A stretch of 64,000 bases of DNA, taken from contig JAVJPX010000007.1 in the NCBI GenBank assembly GCA_040217555.1, forward strand, positions 411,419 through 475,418. The letters are read 5' to 3'. A program made the position numbers and the translations under genes. Below are positions 28,538-36,709 of this stretch, piece after piece. Below the pieces are notes generated by a model. The model made no database searches, was not told the DNA's origin, and worked only from the letters and a program-made list of their open reading frames with translations. Position 1 is the stretch's first letter. Each line of letters begins with the position of its first letter. Origin of the DNA: Oceanicaulis sp040217555. Its GTDB lineage: Bacteria > Pseudomonadota > Alphaproteobacteria > Caulobacterales > Maricaulaceae.

Positions 28538-28987
28538 ATGATGACCGCGCAGACCCCCCTGACGGCCGAACGCCCGCGCTTTCACCTGGCCTTTCCCGTG
28601 GATGACCTGAAGGCCGCCCGCCGCTTCTATGGCGAGCTTCTGGGCTGCGCGGAAGGCCGGTCCAGCGAGCACTGGATCGATTTTGATTTCCACGGCCACC
28701 AGATCGTCGCCCATTTAAGCCCGGACGACTGCGCCGCGGCGAAAAAGAACGCCGTGGACGGCAAGCAGGTGCCCGTGCGCCATTTCGGCTTGCTTCTGGA
28801 CTACGCCGACTTTGACCGCCTCGCCGAGCGGTTTAAACGGGCGGGCACCGAGTTTCTCATCGACCCCTATCTGCGCTTCGAGGGACAAGCCGGCGAACAA
28901 AAAACCATGTTCGTCCGCGATCCCGCCGGTAACGCCTTGGAGTTCAAGGCGTTTAAGGACGACGACCAGGTGTTCGCAAAGGTATAA
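28538..28987 (+). CDS. VOC (glyoxalase/bleomycin-resistance) family protein
   Basis: A 149-residue single-domain VOC protein. The fold signature is visible as FHLAFPVDDLKAARRFYGELLGC at the start and FVRDPAGNALEFKAF at the end; His and Glu residues in FDFHGHQIVAHL, RHFGLLL and LEFK could form the metal site. Such proteins range from glyoxalases and dioxygenases to binding proteins, so no reaction is assigned. Two tandem ATG codons (28538, 28541) follow CGGAG; the second has the better spacing. It is divergent from hslU. Confidence 0.88.
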   Translation: MMTAQTPLTAERPRFHLAFPVDDLKAARRFYGELLGCAEGRSSEHWIDFDFHGHQIVAHLSPDDCAAAKKNAVDGKQVPVRHFGLLLDYADFDRLAERFKRAGTEFLIDPYLRFEGQAGEQKTMFVRDPAGNALEFKAFKDDDQVFAKV

Positions 28988-29336
28988 GAGGGGGGGTGCG
29001 CCCGTTCCGGGCGGGGGCGGCTGCGAACGCCGGGTGCGGAGCCGGGACCCTGCAACGGATCCAGCATCATCGCTAAGCAAGTCCCACCGCCGCTCCAGCG
29101 CTGGGTCCTGAAACGCTGCAAGACCCCGGCCTCGGTCCCGGATTAAATCCGGGACGCTCGCCGGGGAGCGGCGTGTTGAGACGATCGGGAATTATCGTTT
29201 CCCGGTCCGTCGCCCGGCGAAGGCCGGGTGTGGAACCGGGATCCTGCAACGTACCAGATATGAGCGCCAGCTCGGCGGCCTCGGCTTCTTCGGTGATGAG
29301 TCAGACTTCTTCAGATCGGCGCTGCGCCGCTTCAGC
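28988..29336. repeat. Intergenic repeat block A
   Basis: No gene. The block contains modules of a dispersed intergenic repeat. One copy at 29115-29180 has the core GGTCCCGGATTAAATCCGGGA, an inverted repeat, flanked by CTGCAAGACCCCGGCCTC and GCCGGGGAGCGG. A second module at 29204-29255 reads GCCCGGCGAAGGCCGGGTGTG with the tail CCGGGATCCTGCAACG. The same modules recur at 29695-29931. Confidence 0.75.
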
Positions 29337-29582
29337 TTACTGTTCCTTGCGCAGTGCGGTCTGTTGCTCTCGCGCCTGCTTCAGCAGGGCGTGCGCAACG
29401 ATGCGCTGAACGGCGGCCTCAACGGCGGCCTTGTCCTTGTCGGCGACGGCGTTTCGCAGGGCGGGCAGGATCGCGCCGACGCCGGTGAGCAGGGCGCCCA
29501 CCGCCGGGATTGCGGCGAGGCCCGACAGCGCTAGGCAGCCCGCGCCTGCGCCCTCCATCATCAAGGTTTTCAGCTTCACCAT
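29337..29582 (-). CDS. Small hydrophobic hypothetical protein
   Basis: An 81-residue frame with ATG 29582 preceded by GGAG on the minus strand. Residues 10-42 are hydrophobic and Gly/Ala-rich (GAGAGCLALSGLAAIPAVGA, then LLTGVGAILPALR), probably one or two membrane segments; the rest is a charged helix ending QTALRKEQ. It sits between two blocks of intergenic repeats, so it could be a real small gene or a chance frame. I do not recognise a family. Confidence 0.5.
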   Translation of the reverse strand: MVKLKTLMMEGAGAGCLALSGLAAIPAVGALLTGVGAILPALRNAVADKDKAAVEAAVQRIVAHALLKQAREQQTALRKEQ

Positions 29583-29987
29583 CGCTCCATACGCTGCCGT
29601 TCACGCAAGCTGAGCGCGAGTCCGTCGCGGAGTCCAGCGCGGCGCTTGATTTCGCCTTGCGGGGTCTGTGCGGCTCCGGCGCTCAACACGGCAATGCTGC
29701 AAGGCCCCGGCCTTCGCCGGGGAACGGGGTGTTGAATTCGCTTAGGTGGCCGTTTCCCGGTTCATCCCCCGGACGAAGATCCGGGGGTGAGACCGGGACC
29801 CTGGCGCGGTTCAAGCACAAGCGCCGGAGCAAGCTTCACCGCGGCTCCCGCGCCGGGTCCTGAACTGCTGCAAGGCCCCGGCCTCGGTCCCGGATCAAGT
29901 CCGGGACACTCGCCGGGGAACGGGTGTTGAGGCCGGGGGGGGGCGGGGGCGCCGTCTCCATCAAAACGGCGCCGGGGGCGGCGTGCC
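29583..29987. repeat. Intergenic repeat block B
   Basis: No gene. Copies of the same repeat modules as block A occur at 29695-29735 (short form without the central hairpin), 29759-29814 (CCCCCGGACGAAGATCCGGG hairpin) and 29867-29931 (full form with GGTCCCGGATCAAGTCCGGG). The long G run at 29934-29946 follows the last copy. The arrangement suggests several insertion or duplication events. Confidence 0.75.
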
Positions 29988-30782
29988 TTACGAGCCGGCC
30001 CTGCGCATCGCCGCTTCGGCCTCGCGCAGATCGGTGATCATCGCCTCCACCTCGCTGGTGAGCTTCTCCACCGCGGCGCGCCGGGCGCGCTGCGCGCCGT
30101 CGCGGCCGCGGTCGCGGGCGCTGGAGCCGCGGGCGAGGTCGGTGTCCTCTACGGCGGCCGCCGCGGTTCCGTAAGGGTAGCCGTTGCGCACGTCCAGAAG
30201 GATGGCGTTGGCCGCGCCGCGGATCGTCACCTCGCGGCTGGGCAAGAGGAAATAGCCCAGGATCGTCAGGTCGGCGGCGGAGAGCACGTTGGTGGACTGG
30301 GAAAAATCTCCCGACAGCTCGTACACCAGCACATAATCGAGATGCTGGCGCGCCGCGCCGCGGCGGATATCGGCGATCAGATCGGCCGGGGTGCGGTTGG
30401 CGGACCCGCCCTGCGGATCGACCATGGCCGCGATCATCGGGCTGACCGGCGCGAATTCGCCCGTTTGCGGGCCCAGGCGCTCGGCGAGTTCGCCCCAATG
30501 GACCAGCTCGGCCGGGGGCACGCTGGTGAGCTGGCGATGCTCCACGCGCGCCACGCCGATCCGGGCGGGAAAGCGCAAGGCCGGCTCGATGGCGGCGATG
30601 GCGCGGATCTCTTCATCGAGCGAGCGGGCCGCCTTGCCGGCTTCCCCAGGCGCCTCGCCGCTCGCCGTATGGGCAGGGCGGTAGCCTGCAAGATAATCGG
30701 CGCCGGAACTGGTTTGCGTGGAATAGCTGCAGGCGGCGAGCATAAGCCCGGCCAGGCCCGCGATTAAAGCGTGTCGAAGCAT
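29988..30782 (-). CDS. Hypothetical lipoprotein
   Basis: A 264-residue protein with a clear lipoprotein signal (MLRHALIAGLAGLMLAAC, Cys near residue 18). The mature part includes PARIGVARVEHRQLTSVPPAE and LDYVLVYELSGDFSQSTNVLS, then a helical charged C-terminal region (about 210-264). The middle looks like a mixed beta/alpha domain; I recognise no named family. It would be anchored in a membrane facing the periplasm. Its 3' end lies next to the repeat block and its start is 109 bp before the end of ihfB, so it may follow ihfB in the same transcript. Confidence 0.75.
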   Translation of the reverse strand: MLRHALIAGLAGLMLAACSYSTQTSSGADYLAGYRPAHTASGEAPGEAGKAARSLDEEIRAIAAIEPALRFPARIGVARVEHRQLTSVPPAELVHWGELAERLGPQTGEFAPVSPMIAAMVDPQGGSANRTPADLIADIRRGAARQHLDYVLVYELSGDFSQSTNVLSAADLTILGYFLLPSREVTIRGAANAILLDVRNGYPYGTAAAAVEDTDLARGSSARDRGRDGAQRARRAAVEKLTSEVEAMITDLREAEAAMRRAGS

Positions 30783-30891
30783 GTCCTGTCTTTCTCAAAG
30801 CCCAGCCCGGCGCGAAGCTGGACCTGGCGGGACGGCGAAATCAGGGCGCTTTCGGGCCGATTTCAGGACCAAGGTCCGGGGCGGGACGCCC

Positions 30892-31176
30892 CTACCCCTT
30901 GCCGTCGACGCGCTCGCGCAATTCCTTGCCGGTCTTGAAGAAGGGCACGTGCTTTTCCTTCACGCTCACCGGCTCTCCGGTGCGCGGATTGCGGCCCTGG
31001 CGCGGCGGGCGGTTTCTGACCGAAAACGCGCCGAACCCGCGCAGTTCAACCCGGTCTCCGCGTTCCAGCGCCTGGGTGATTTCCTCAAGCACCGAGTTCA
31101 CCACCCGCTCCAGATCCTTCTGGTAGAGGTGCGGATTGGCCTCGGCGAGTTTTTCGATGAGCTGCGACTTGATCAT
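30892..31176 (-). CDS. ihfB: Integration host factor subunit beta
   Basis: IHF-beta (94 residues) pairs with IHF-alpha to bend DNA sharply at specific sites, aiding origin function and transcription. The family features MIKSQLIEKLAEANPHL, VVNSVLEEITQALERGDRVELRGFGAFSVR and RNPRTGEPVSVKEKHVPFFKTGKELRERV are intact, including the Pro at the DNA-intercalating tip. ATG 31176 was chosen over an upstream 31224 start because the family begins at this Met. It lies downstream of rpsA with a terminator between, so a separate promoter is expected. Confidence 0.96.
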   Translation of the reverse strand: MIKSQLIEKLAEANPHLYQKDLERVVNSVLEEITQALERGDRVELRGFGAFSVRNRPPRQGRNPRTGEPVSVKEKHVPFFKTGKELRERVDGKG

Positions 31177-31274
31177 GCCGGCGTCCCCTTTTGACCCCAA
31201 GAGCTTAGGAAGACACATCAACATTCGTCAATCGGTTAAGCGCCCCGCCCGCATAAATAAATTCCCCGCACCAT

Positions 31275-31312
31275 GAAAAAATCCCCGGAGCGGCGAGCTC
31301 CGGGGATTTGAT
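31275..31312 (-). terminator. Intrinsic terminator of rpsA
   Basis: A 12-bp stem (31280-31291 with 31297-31308, loop of 5) followed by a minus-strand T run. It lies 34 bp beyond the rpsA stop, before ihfB, so most rpsA transcripts should end here. Confidence 0.9.
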
Positions 31313-31341
31313 CACGCGATAAACGCATACGGACGACGCGG

Positions 31342-33048
31342 TTATTCCGGCTTGTCGTCGTCCTGGCCTTTCAGCGCGGCGCCCAGGATGTCGCCCAGCG
31401 ACGCCCCGGAGTCGGTGGAGCCGTACTGTTCCACCGCTTCCTTCTCCTCGGCGACTTCCAGCGCCTTGATGGAGACGGAGACGCGGCGGCTGGCCTTGTC
31501 GATATTGGTGACGCGCGCGTCCACCTTGTCGCCCACGGCGAAGCGCTCGGGGCGCTGCTCGGCGCGGTCACGCGACAGGTCGGACTTGCGGATGAAGGCC
31601 TTCATCAGCCCGTCGGACCCCACGGCCACTTCGATGCCGCCGGAGGTGATCTCGGTGACGGTGCAGGTCACGGTCTCGCCGCGCTTGAAGCCGCCCTCGT
31701 CCATGGGATCGCCGGCGAGCTGCTTGACGCCCAGAGAGACACGTTCCTTCTCCACGTCCACGTCGAGCACCTTGGCGCGCACCGTGTCGCCCTTGGTGTA
31801 GTCCTGGATCGCCTCTTCGCCGGACCGGTCCCAGTCCAGGTCGGACAGGTGGACCATGCCGTCGATCTCGTCGTCGACGCCGATGAACAGGCCGAACTCG
31901 GTGATGTTCTTGACCTCGCCCTCGACCTCGGTCCCGGCCGGGTGGGTTTCGGCGAAGACTTCCCAGGGGTTGCGCTGGGTCTGCTTGATGCCCAGCGAGA
32001 CGCGGCGCTTGTCGGGATCGACATCGAGCACCATCACGTCCACTTCCTGGGAGGTGGAGACGATCTTGCCGGGGTGGATGTTCTTCTTCGTCCAGCTCAT
32101 TTCAGAGACGTGCACCAGGCCTTCCACGCCCGGCTCCAGCTCCACGAAGGCGCCGTATTCGGCGATGTTCGTCACCCGGCCCTGGAACACCGCGCCCACC
32201 GGGTATTTCACCGAGACGCCTTCCCACGGGTCGGACTGCAGCTGCTTCATGCCCAGCGAGATGCGCTGGGTCTCTTTGTTGATCTTGATGATCTGGACAT
32301 TGACCGTCTGGCCCACCTCCACGACTTCGCTGGGATGGCCGACGCGGCTCCAGCTCATGTCGGTGACGTGCAACAGGCCGTCAATGCCGCCCAGATCCAC
32401 GAACGCGCCGTAATCGGTGATGTTCTTGACCACGCCTTCGCGCACTTCGCCCTCGGCCAGCTGGCCCACAAGCTCGGCGCGCTGTTCGGCGCGGGATTCT
32501 TCCAGAACGGCGCGGCGCGAGACCACGATATTGCCGCGCGGACGGTCCATTTTCAGGATCGCGAACGGCTGTTCCTTGTTCATCAGCGGGGTCACGTCGC
32601 GCACCGGACGGATATCCACCTGCGAGCCCGGCAGGAAGGCGCTGGCGCCGCCGAGGTCCACGGTGAAGCCGCCCTTGACGCGGCCGACGATGGCGCCGGT
32701 GACCGGCTCCTTGCCTTCGAACTGGGTCTCAAGGCGATCCCAGGCCTCTTCGCGGCGAGCCTTGTCGCGCGAGAGGACCGCTTCGCCCATCGCGTTCTCG
32801 ATGCGCTCAAGATAGACTTCGACGTCGTCGCCGGCTTTCGGCGCCACGGCGCCCGGGCCGGTGAATTCACGCAGGGCCACACGGCCCTCGGTCTTGAGGC
32901 CGACATCGATGACGACAACGTCGTTCTCGACGGCGGTGACACGGCCTTTGAGGACCGAGCCTTCCATCATGTCGCGGCCGGCGAGGCTCGCTTCAAGCAT
33001 TTGCGCGAAATCGTCTTGGCTCGGCGACGCGGTTTGAGTGTCGGACAT
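31342..33048 (-). CDS. rpsA: 30S ribosomal protein S1
   Basis: S1 (568 residues) binds mRNA leaders at the ribosome. Six S1 OB-fold repeats are visible, e.g. EGSVLKGRVTAVENDVVVIDVG, GEVREGVVKNITDYGAFVDLGG, GAVFQGRVTNIAEYGAFVEL and GTEVEGEVKNITEFGLFIGVD, separated by acidic linkers. The length matches alphaproteobacterial S1. The neighbours are ihfB downstream and aroA upstream, but cmk, usually between aroA and rpsA, is missing here. Confidence 0.96.
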   Translation of the reverse strand: MSDTQTASPSQDDFAQMLEASLAGRDMMEGSVLKGRVTAVENDVVVIDVGLKTEGRVALREFTGPGAVAPKAGDDVEVYLERIENAMGEAVLSRDKARREEAWDRLETQFEGKEPVTGAIVGRVKGGFTVDLGGASAFLPGSQVDIRPVRDVTPLMNKEQPFAILKMDRPRGNIVVSRRAVLEESRAEQRAELVGQLAEGEVREGVVKNITDYGAFVDLGGIDGLLHVTDMSWSRVGHPSEVVEVGQTVNVQIIKINKETQRISLGMKQLQSDPWEGVSVKYPVGAVFQGRVTNIAEYGAFVELEPGVEGLVHVSEMSWTKKNIHPGKIVSTSQEVDVMVLDVDPDKRRVSLGIKQTQRNPWEVFAETHPAGTEVEGEVKNITEFGLFIGVDDEIDGMVHLSDLDWDRSGEEAIQDYTKGDTVRAKVLDVDVEKERVSLGVKQLAGDPMDEGGFKRGETVTCTVTEITSGGIEVAVGSDGLMKAFIRKSDLSRDRAEQRPERFAVGDKVDARVTNIDKASRRVSVSIKALEVAEEKEAVEQYGSTDSGASLGDILGAALKGQDDDKPE

Positions 33049-33385
33049 AGGTTAGGGTTGCTCCAGAGAAGGTCTTGCTTGTTTCCGGCCGGCCGGTTGT
33101 CTCCGGCGGTCTTGCCGCGCGCGGCGGCGAAAGCATCCATTTTGCAAAGCCGCGAGCGGCCGGAACGTTCAAGTACAAAAAGGAACGGGCGAAGCGTCAG
33201 GCGCGCGAACAAACCGTCGAAATCGGATCATTTGCGCGCCGGCGACCCTTCAAGGCCCGTCCGGCGACTGCGGATCGCGGCGGCGGGACAAGCCCGGACC
33301 GGTCGACGAACCGCGCGCGTACCTACTCCAATTAGGCGCCGCGAGCAAGCCGGGCGGGCGGATTTATCAGAGTCGGCACGCGGGT
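33049..33385. other. Gap between rpsA and aroA, where cmk would be expected
   Basis: 337 bp with no credible gene on either strand. It must hold the rpsA promoter and leader: a minus-strand TTGAAC at 33167-33172 could be a -35 element, but its -10 partner is poor. An 86-codon plus-strand frame at 33075 is basic, low-complexity and lacks a ribosome site. I see no remnant of a cmk P-loop. Confidence 0.6.
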
Positions 33386-34744
33386 TTAGCCAAGGTCGGG
33401 CGCGATCTGAGCGCCAAGCGCCGCCATGTCGGCGAAGAAGCCGGGATAGCTGGTGGCGATCATGGCGACATCGTCGACACGCACCGGTTTCTTCGCCGCG
33501 AGGCCGAAGACCAGGCCCGACATGGCCAGGCGGTGGTCATGATCGGTGATCACCTCGCCGCCGCCCGGCGCGGACTTCGGGCCGCAGCCGGTGACTGTGA
33601 GGCTGTCCGGGCCAAGCTCGACGCCGACGCCGTTGGCCCGCAGCATGGCGGCGGAGGCGGCCAGGCGGTCGCTTTCCTTGGCCCGCAGCTCGGCCAGCCC
33701 CAGCATGCGGGTCTCGCCGTGCGCGAAGGCGGCGATCACCGACAGGATCGGGTATTCGTCGATCATGGAGGGCGCTCGGTCCGATGGAACGATGACTCCC
33801 TTCAAAGACGAGAAGCGGGCGCGGATATCGGCCAGCGTTTCGCCGCAGCGCGTTCCCGCCGGGGTGATCTGGAGGTCGGCGCCCATTTCGCGCAGCGTCT
33901 CATAGAGGCCAAAGCGCGCTTCATTCGTCATCACGCCGGTGACGGTCACGTCCGAGTCTTCGGTGATGAGGGCCGCGGCGATGAGGAAGGCGGCGCTGGA
34001 CGGGTCGCCAGGGATCTCAAGATCGCACGGGGTGAGGGCCTTGCCGCCGCGCACCCGGGCGGTGAGCCCCGGCCCGTTGCGCTCCACGCTCATGTCGGCG
34101 CCGAAAAGCGGCGCCATCACTTCGGTCTGGGCGCGCGTGGCGTGGGGCTCGATCACCACCGTCTCGCCGTCCGCGCCAAGGCCGGCGAACAGCACCGCGC
34201 TTTTCACCTGCGCCGATGCGACAGGCGGCGTGTAGGTCATGGATTTCAGGCGCGAGCTTCCAAACACGCGCGCCGGCAGGCGTCCGCCTTTTGCGGCGTC
34301 GCTGCGCACGCCCATCAGGCTGAGCGGATCAAGGACGCGGCCCATGGGCCGGCGCGACAGGCTCTCATCGCCGGTGAACACCGCCTCCAGATCGAAGCGC
34401 GCCGCGGCGCCCATCAACAGGCGAACGCCGGTGCCGGCGTTTCCCAGATCCAGCGGACCCGCCGGGCTGGTCCAGTCGCACCCGGTGATCGTCCAGGATC
34501 CGTCGCCGGCCTGCGTCACTTCGGCGCCAAGGGCTTTCACCGCGCCGGCGGTCGCCATGACGTCGGCGCTCTCCAGAAGGCCGGATATGCGGCTGTTCCC
34601 GTGGGCGAGCGCAGACAGGATCACAGCGCGATGGCTGGCGGACTTGTCCGGCGCGGCGGCGCGCACCCCCGATAAGGCGTTGCCGGAACAAGCGGTTCTC
34701 GGCCCGCGCGAGGCGTCGGCGCGGGCGGTTTTCATGGCGGTCAT
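33386..34744 (-). CDS. aroA: 3-phosphoshikimate 1-carboxyvinyltransferase (EPSP synthase)
   Basis: AroA (452 residues) transfers enolpyruvyl from PEP to shikimate-3-phosphate. Motifs seen are PDKSASHRAVILSAL (catalytic Lys), DLGNAGTGVRLLMG, PPVASAQVKSAVLFAGL, SSAAFLIAAALI and RAKESDRLAA. The GNAGTG motif keeps Gly where glyphosate-tolerant class II enzymes have Ala. The usual PGDKS starts APDKS here, a mild deviation. ATG 34744 or ATG 34735 three codons on are both possible. It is divergent from the FYDLN gene. Confidence 0.94.
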   Translation of the reverse strand: MTAMKTARADASRGPRTACSGNALSGVRAAAPDKSASHRAVILSALAHGNSRISGLLESADVMATAGAVKALGAEVTQAGDGSWTITGCDWTSPAGPLDLGNAGTGVRLLMGAAARFDLEAVFTGDESLSRRPMGRVLDPLSLMGVRSDAAKGGRLPARVFGSSRLKSMTYTPPVASAQVKSAVLFAGLGADGETVVIEPHATRAQTEVMAPLFGADMSVERNGPGLTARVRGGKALTPCDLEIPGDPSSAAFLIAAALITEDSDVTVTGVMTNEARFGLYETLREMGADLQITPAGTRCGETLADIRARFSSLKGVIVPSDRAPSMIDEYPILSVIAAFAHGETRMLGLAELRAKESDRLAASAAMLRANGVGVELGPDSLTVTGCGPKSAPGGGEVITDHDHRLAMSGLVFGLAAKKPVRVDDVAMIATSYPGFFADMAALGAQIAPDLG

Positions 34745-34865
34745 TCAATCTGTCCACGAGCGGGTGTATTCGGGGCGCAAATGGGGTTTTGACAGCGCGC
34801 GGATAACGTGGCAACTGCCGCCCCGTTTCCAAATTAGCCCGTCTGACGCGCGAGGACCCAGCACC

Positions 34866-35360
34866 GTGCCCAAACCCGATCTTGGCGTGAAGCGCACTTG
34901 CCCCGAAACCGGCAAGAAATTCTACGATCTGAACAAGGATCCCATCGTCTCTCCCTTCACCGGAAAAGAGTATCCGGTGTCGTATTTCGACGAGGTGGTC
35001 GCAAAGACCACCCGCAAGGCGCCCAAGGCCGCGCCGGCTGCAAAACCCAAGGCTCCGACCGACGACGAGCCGGTCGAGACCGATGAGGACGAGGATACCG
35101 ACACCGAAACCGAGGCCGATGATGACGGCCCCGAGCTCGACGAGGAGCCCATCGATCTGGGCGACGACGAGGAAGAAGACGACGACACCCCCAAGCCCAA
35201 GCGCAAGACCGCAGCGGCGCCGGACGAGGATATGGACGGCTTCTCCGACGAAGAGGCCGACCTTGAAGATGACGACGACGACACCGGCGTGCTGCTGGAC
35301 GACGACGATGACGACGACCTGGGCGACGACCTCGCCGTGGACGATGACGACGAGGACTAG
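34866..35360 (+). CDS. TIGR02300 (FYDLN) family acidic protein
   Basis: 164 residues. The N-terminal third is the conserved module LGVKRTCPETGKKFYDLNKD and PIVSPFTGKEYP, whose FYDLN gives the family name. After residue 65 the protein is a low-complexity acidic tail with many Asp/Glu runs, broken by a KPKRKTAAA patch near residues 112-120. Start is GTG 34866 with GAGGA upstream. The family is alphaproteobacterial and of unknown function; nucleic-acid or ribosome contacts are only guesses. It precedes the tRNA-Ala gene. Confidence 0.9.
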   Translation: MPKPDLGVKRTCPETGKKFYDLNKDPIVSPFTGKEYPVSYFDEVVAKTTRKAPKAAPAAKPKAPTDDEPVETDEDEDTDTETEADDDGPELDEEPIDLGDDEEEDDDTPKPKRKTAAAPDEDMDGFSDEEADLEDDDDDTGVLLDDDDDDDLGDDLAVDDDDED

Positions 35361-35401
35361 CACGGATTGAAAACGCGCTGCATTTGGCGCGGAATGCCTG
35401 C

Positions 35402-35430
35402 TTGATCGGGGGCGCAGGCGCGACTATGTT
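35402..35430 (+). promoter_or_regulatory. Predicted promoter of tRNA-Ala
   Basis: TTGATC (35402-35407), a 17-bp spacer and TATGTT (35425-35430) form a sigma-70-type promoter whose start point would lie near 35437, about 48 bp before the tRNA. Confidence 0.65.
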
Positions 35431-35484
35431 CCGCGCTCTCGAAACGGCGGGGCCACCCAAGTCCCGCCCGACGATACGACTTTC

Positions 35485-35560
<76 letters not shown>

Positions 35561-35566
35561 GATCAG

Positions 35567-35597
35567 ACCCCGCGCCAGCCGGTGCGGGGTTTTTTCG
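35567..35597 (+). terminator. Intrinsic terminator after tRNA-Ala
   Basis: ACCCCGC (35567-35573) pairs with GCGGGGT (35584-35590), followed by a run of T to 35595. It separates the tRNA from the DUF1150-type gene. Confidence 0.88.
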
Positions 35598-35688
35598 TTA
35601 CATGCGGCCGTCTTCGGCCCGCGCCTTGAACCGGCGGCTGCGCGCTCCCATCTCTCGTTCAACACCAGTTGAAGGAGGGGCGACACCC

Positions 35689-35928
35689 ATGTCCCACGTC
35701 AATGAACCGATGAACGAGATCGAGACCAGCCGTCTGGTTTATGTGCGCCCGGCCCCTGCGGCCGAGATTATAGACCAGGTCGCCGAGAGCGAGATCGAAA
35801 TCCCCCAGGACGCCACGCTCTACGCGGTGCACCTGGAAGACGGCACGCGCATGGCGGTGTTCTCCGAACGCCGCGCCGCCTTCGCCGCAGCACGCTCCCA
35901 CGGGGCGAACCCGGTGAGCGTCCACTAA
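35689..35928 (+). CDS. DUF1150-type small protein
   Basis: 79 residues, MSHVNEPMNEIETSRLVYVR, then AEIIDQVAESEIEIPQDATLYAVHLEDGTRMAVFSERRAAFAAA-like sequence, matching the alphaproteobacterial DUF1150 family, in which the gene often sits beside small heat-shock proteins. No such neighbour is seen here. ATG 35689 has GAAGGAGGGG upstream at 35671-35680. A strong hairpin follows at 35968. Function unknown. Confidence 0.85.
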   Translation: MSHVNEPMNEIETSRLVYVRPAPAAEIIDQVAESEIEIPQDATLYAVHLEDGTRMAVFSERRAAFAAARSHGANPVSVH

Positions 35929-35967
35929 GAGACATCCGTCCCGACCCTCCCCCCGGAAGGACGGATC

Positions 35968-36006
35968 GAGGCCCGCTGCGCAAACCATCGCGCGGCGGGC
36001 CTCTTC
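35968..36006 (+). terminator. Terminator after the DUF1150-type gene
   Basis: GAGGCCCGC (35968-35976) pairs with GCGGGCCTC (35995-36003), then TTC. The T run is short, so efficiency may be modest. Confidence 0.65.
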
Positions 36007-36057
36007 ATATCGATGCGGGACTTGCGGCCCGCGGCGGGTGGTCGTAATCACGCCGCC

Positions 36058-36579
36058 ATGAAGGGATATTTTGCTATTGGTGTGGAGGGCGTGTCCAAGG
36101 CGCGCAATCTCGGCGCGGTGATGCGCACCGGCCATGCCTTCGGGGCGAGCTTCGTGTTCACCGTGGACGCGGCCAACTCGGCCCGCGAAATGTTTCAAGC
36201 CGACACCGCCAAAACCGCGATGAACGTGCCCTATTACGCCTGGAACTCCGTCACCGACATGGCTTTGCCGCGCGGCTGCCAGCTCATCGGGGTGGAGCTC
36301 ACTGACGACGCGGTGCAGATGCCCAGCTTCCGCCATCCGCGCGCCGCCGCCTATGTGCTGGGGCGCGAGCGCGGCGATCTCTCGCCGGACATGCTGTCGC
36401 GCTGCGCCCACGTGGTGAAGATCCCCACCCGCTTCTGCCTGAACCTTTCTGTGGCCGCCGCGATCACGCTTTATGACCGCACGCTGTGCCTGGGCGGATT
36501 CGCCCAGCGTCCGGTGCGCCCGGGCGGACCCATCGAAGAGCCGGTCCATGTCTGGGGCGAGCCGCGCAAGCGGACATGA
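36058..36579 (+). CDS. SpoU/TrmH-family RNA 2'-O-methyltransferase
   Basis: 173 residues with the trefoil-knot methyltransferase motifs: motif 1 ARNLGAVMRTGHAFGASFVF, motif 2 AAAYVLGRERGDLSP, motif 3 IPTRFCLNLSVAAAITLYDR. These enzymes methylate the 2'-OH of tRNA or rRNA nucleotides; the target base cannot be told from sequence alone. ATG 36058 is chosen because FAIGVEG of the conserved core follows; an upstream start at 36013 adds nothing conserved. It appears to be a single-gene unit. Confidence 0.9.
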   Translation: MKGYFAIGVEGVSKARNLGAVMRTGHAFGASFVFTVDAANSAREMFQADTAKTAMNVPYYAWNSVTDMALPRGCQLIGVELTDDAVQMPSFRHPRAAAYVLGRERGDLSPDMLSRCAHVVKIPTRFCLNLSVAAAITLYDRTLCLGGFAQRPVRPGGPIEEPVHVWGEPRKRT

Positions 36580-36709
36580 GGCGGCGGCGCATAAGTGGCG
36601 CCTGGGCGTCGCTCCGTTGACGCCGCACGTCCAGCGCCCTTGAGGGCGCATTTGAACAAAAGCCCACCTGGCCTAGTTTCGCAGGCGTTCAAACTGCGGA
36701 GGACGCTCG

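Noticed and set aside
29115..29931. Repeat cluster as a CRISPR array
   Set aside because: The repeats are unequal in length and spacing, contain internal hairpins and have no unique uniform spacers or cas genes nearby.
33075..33335. 86-codon frame in the aroA-rpsA gap as a possible cmk remnant
   Set aside because: Wrong strand and no P-loop or cytidylate-kinase motif; basic low-complexity translation.
34365..35363. 332-codon minus-strand frame rich in Val/Ile across the FYDLN gene
   Set aside because: It is the reverse complement of the Asp/Glu codon runs and has no conserved domain.
36634..36652. Small hairpin GCGCCC-TTGA-GGGCGC as the SpoU gene's terminator
   Set aside because: Only a 6-bp stem and no T run, so I do not list it as a terminator.
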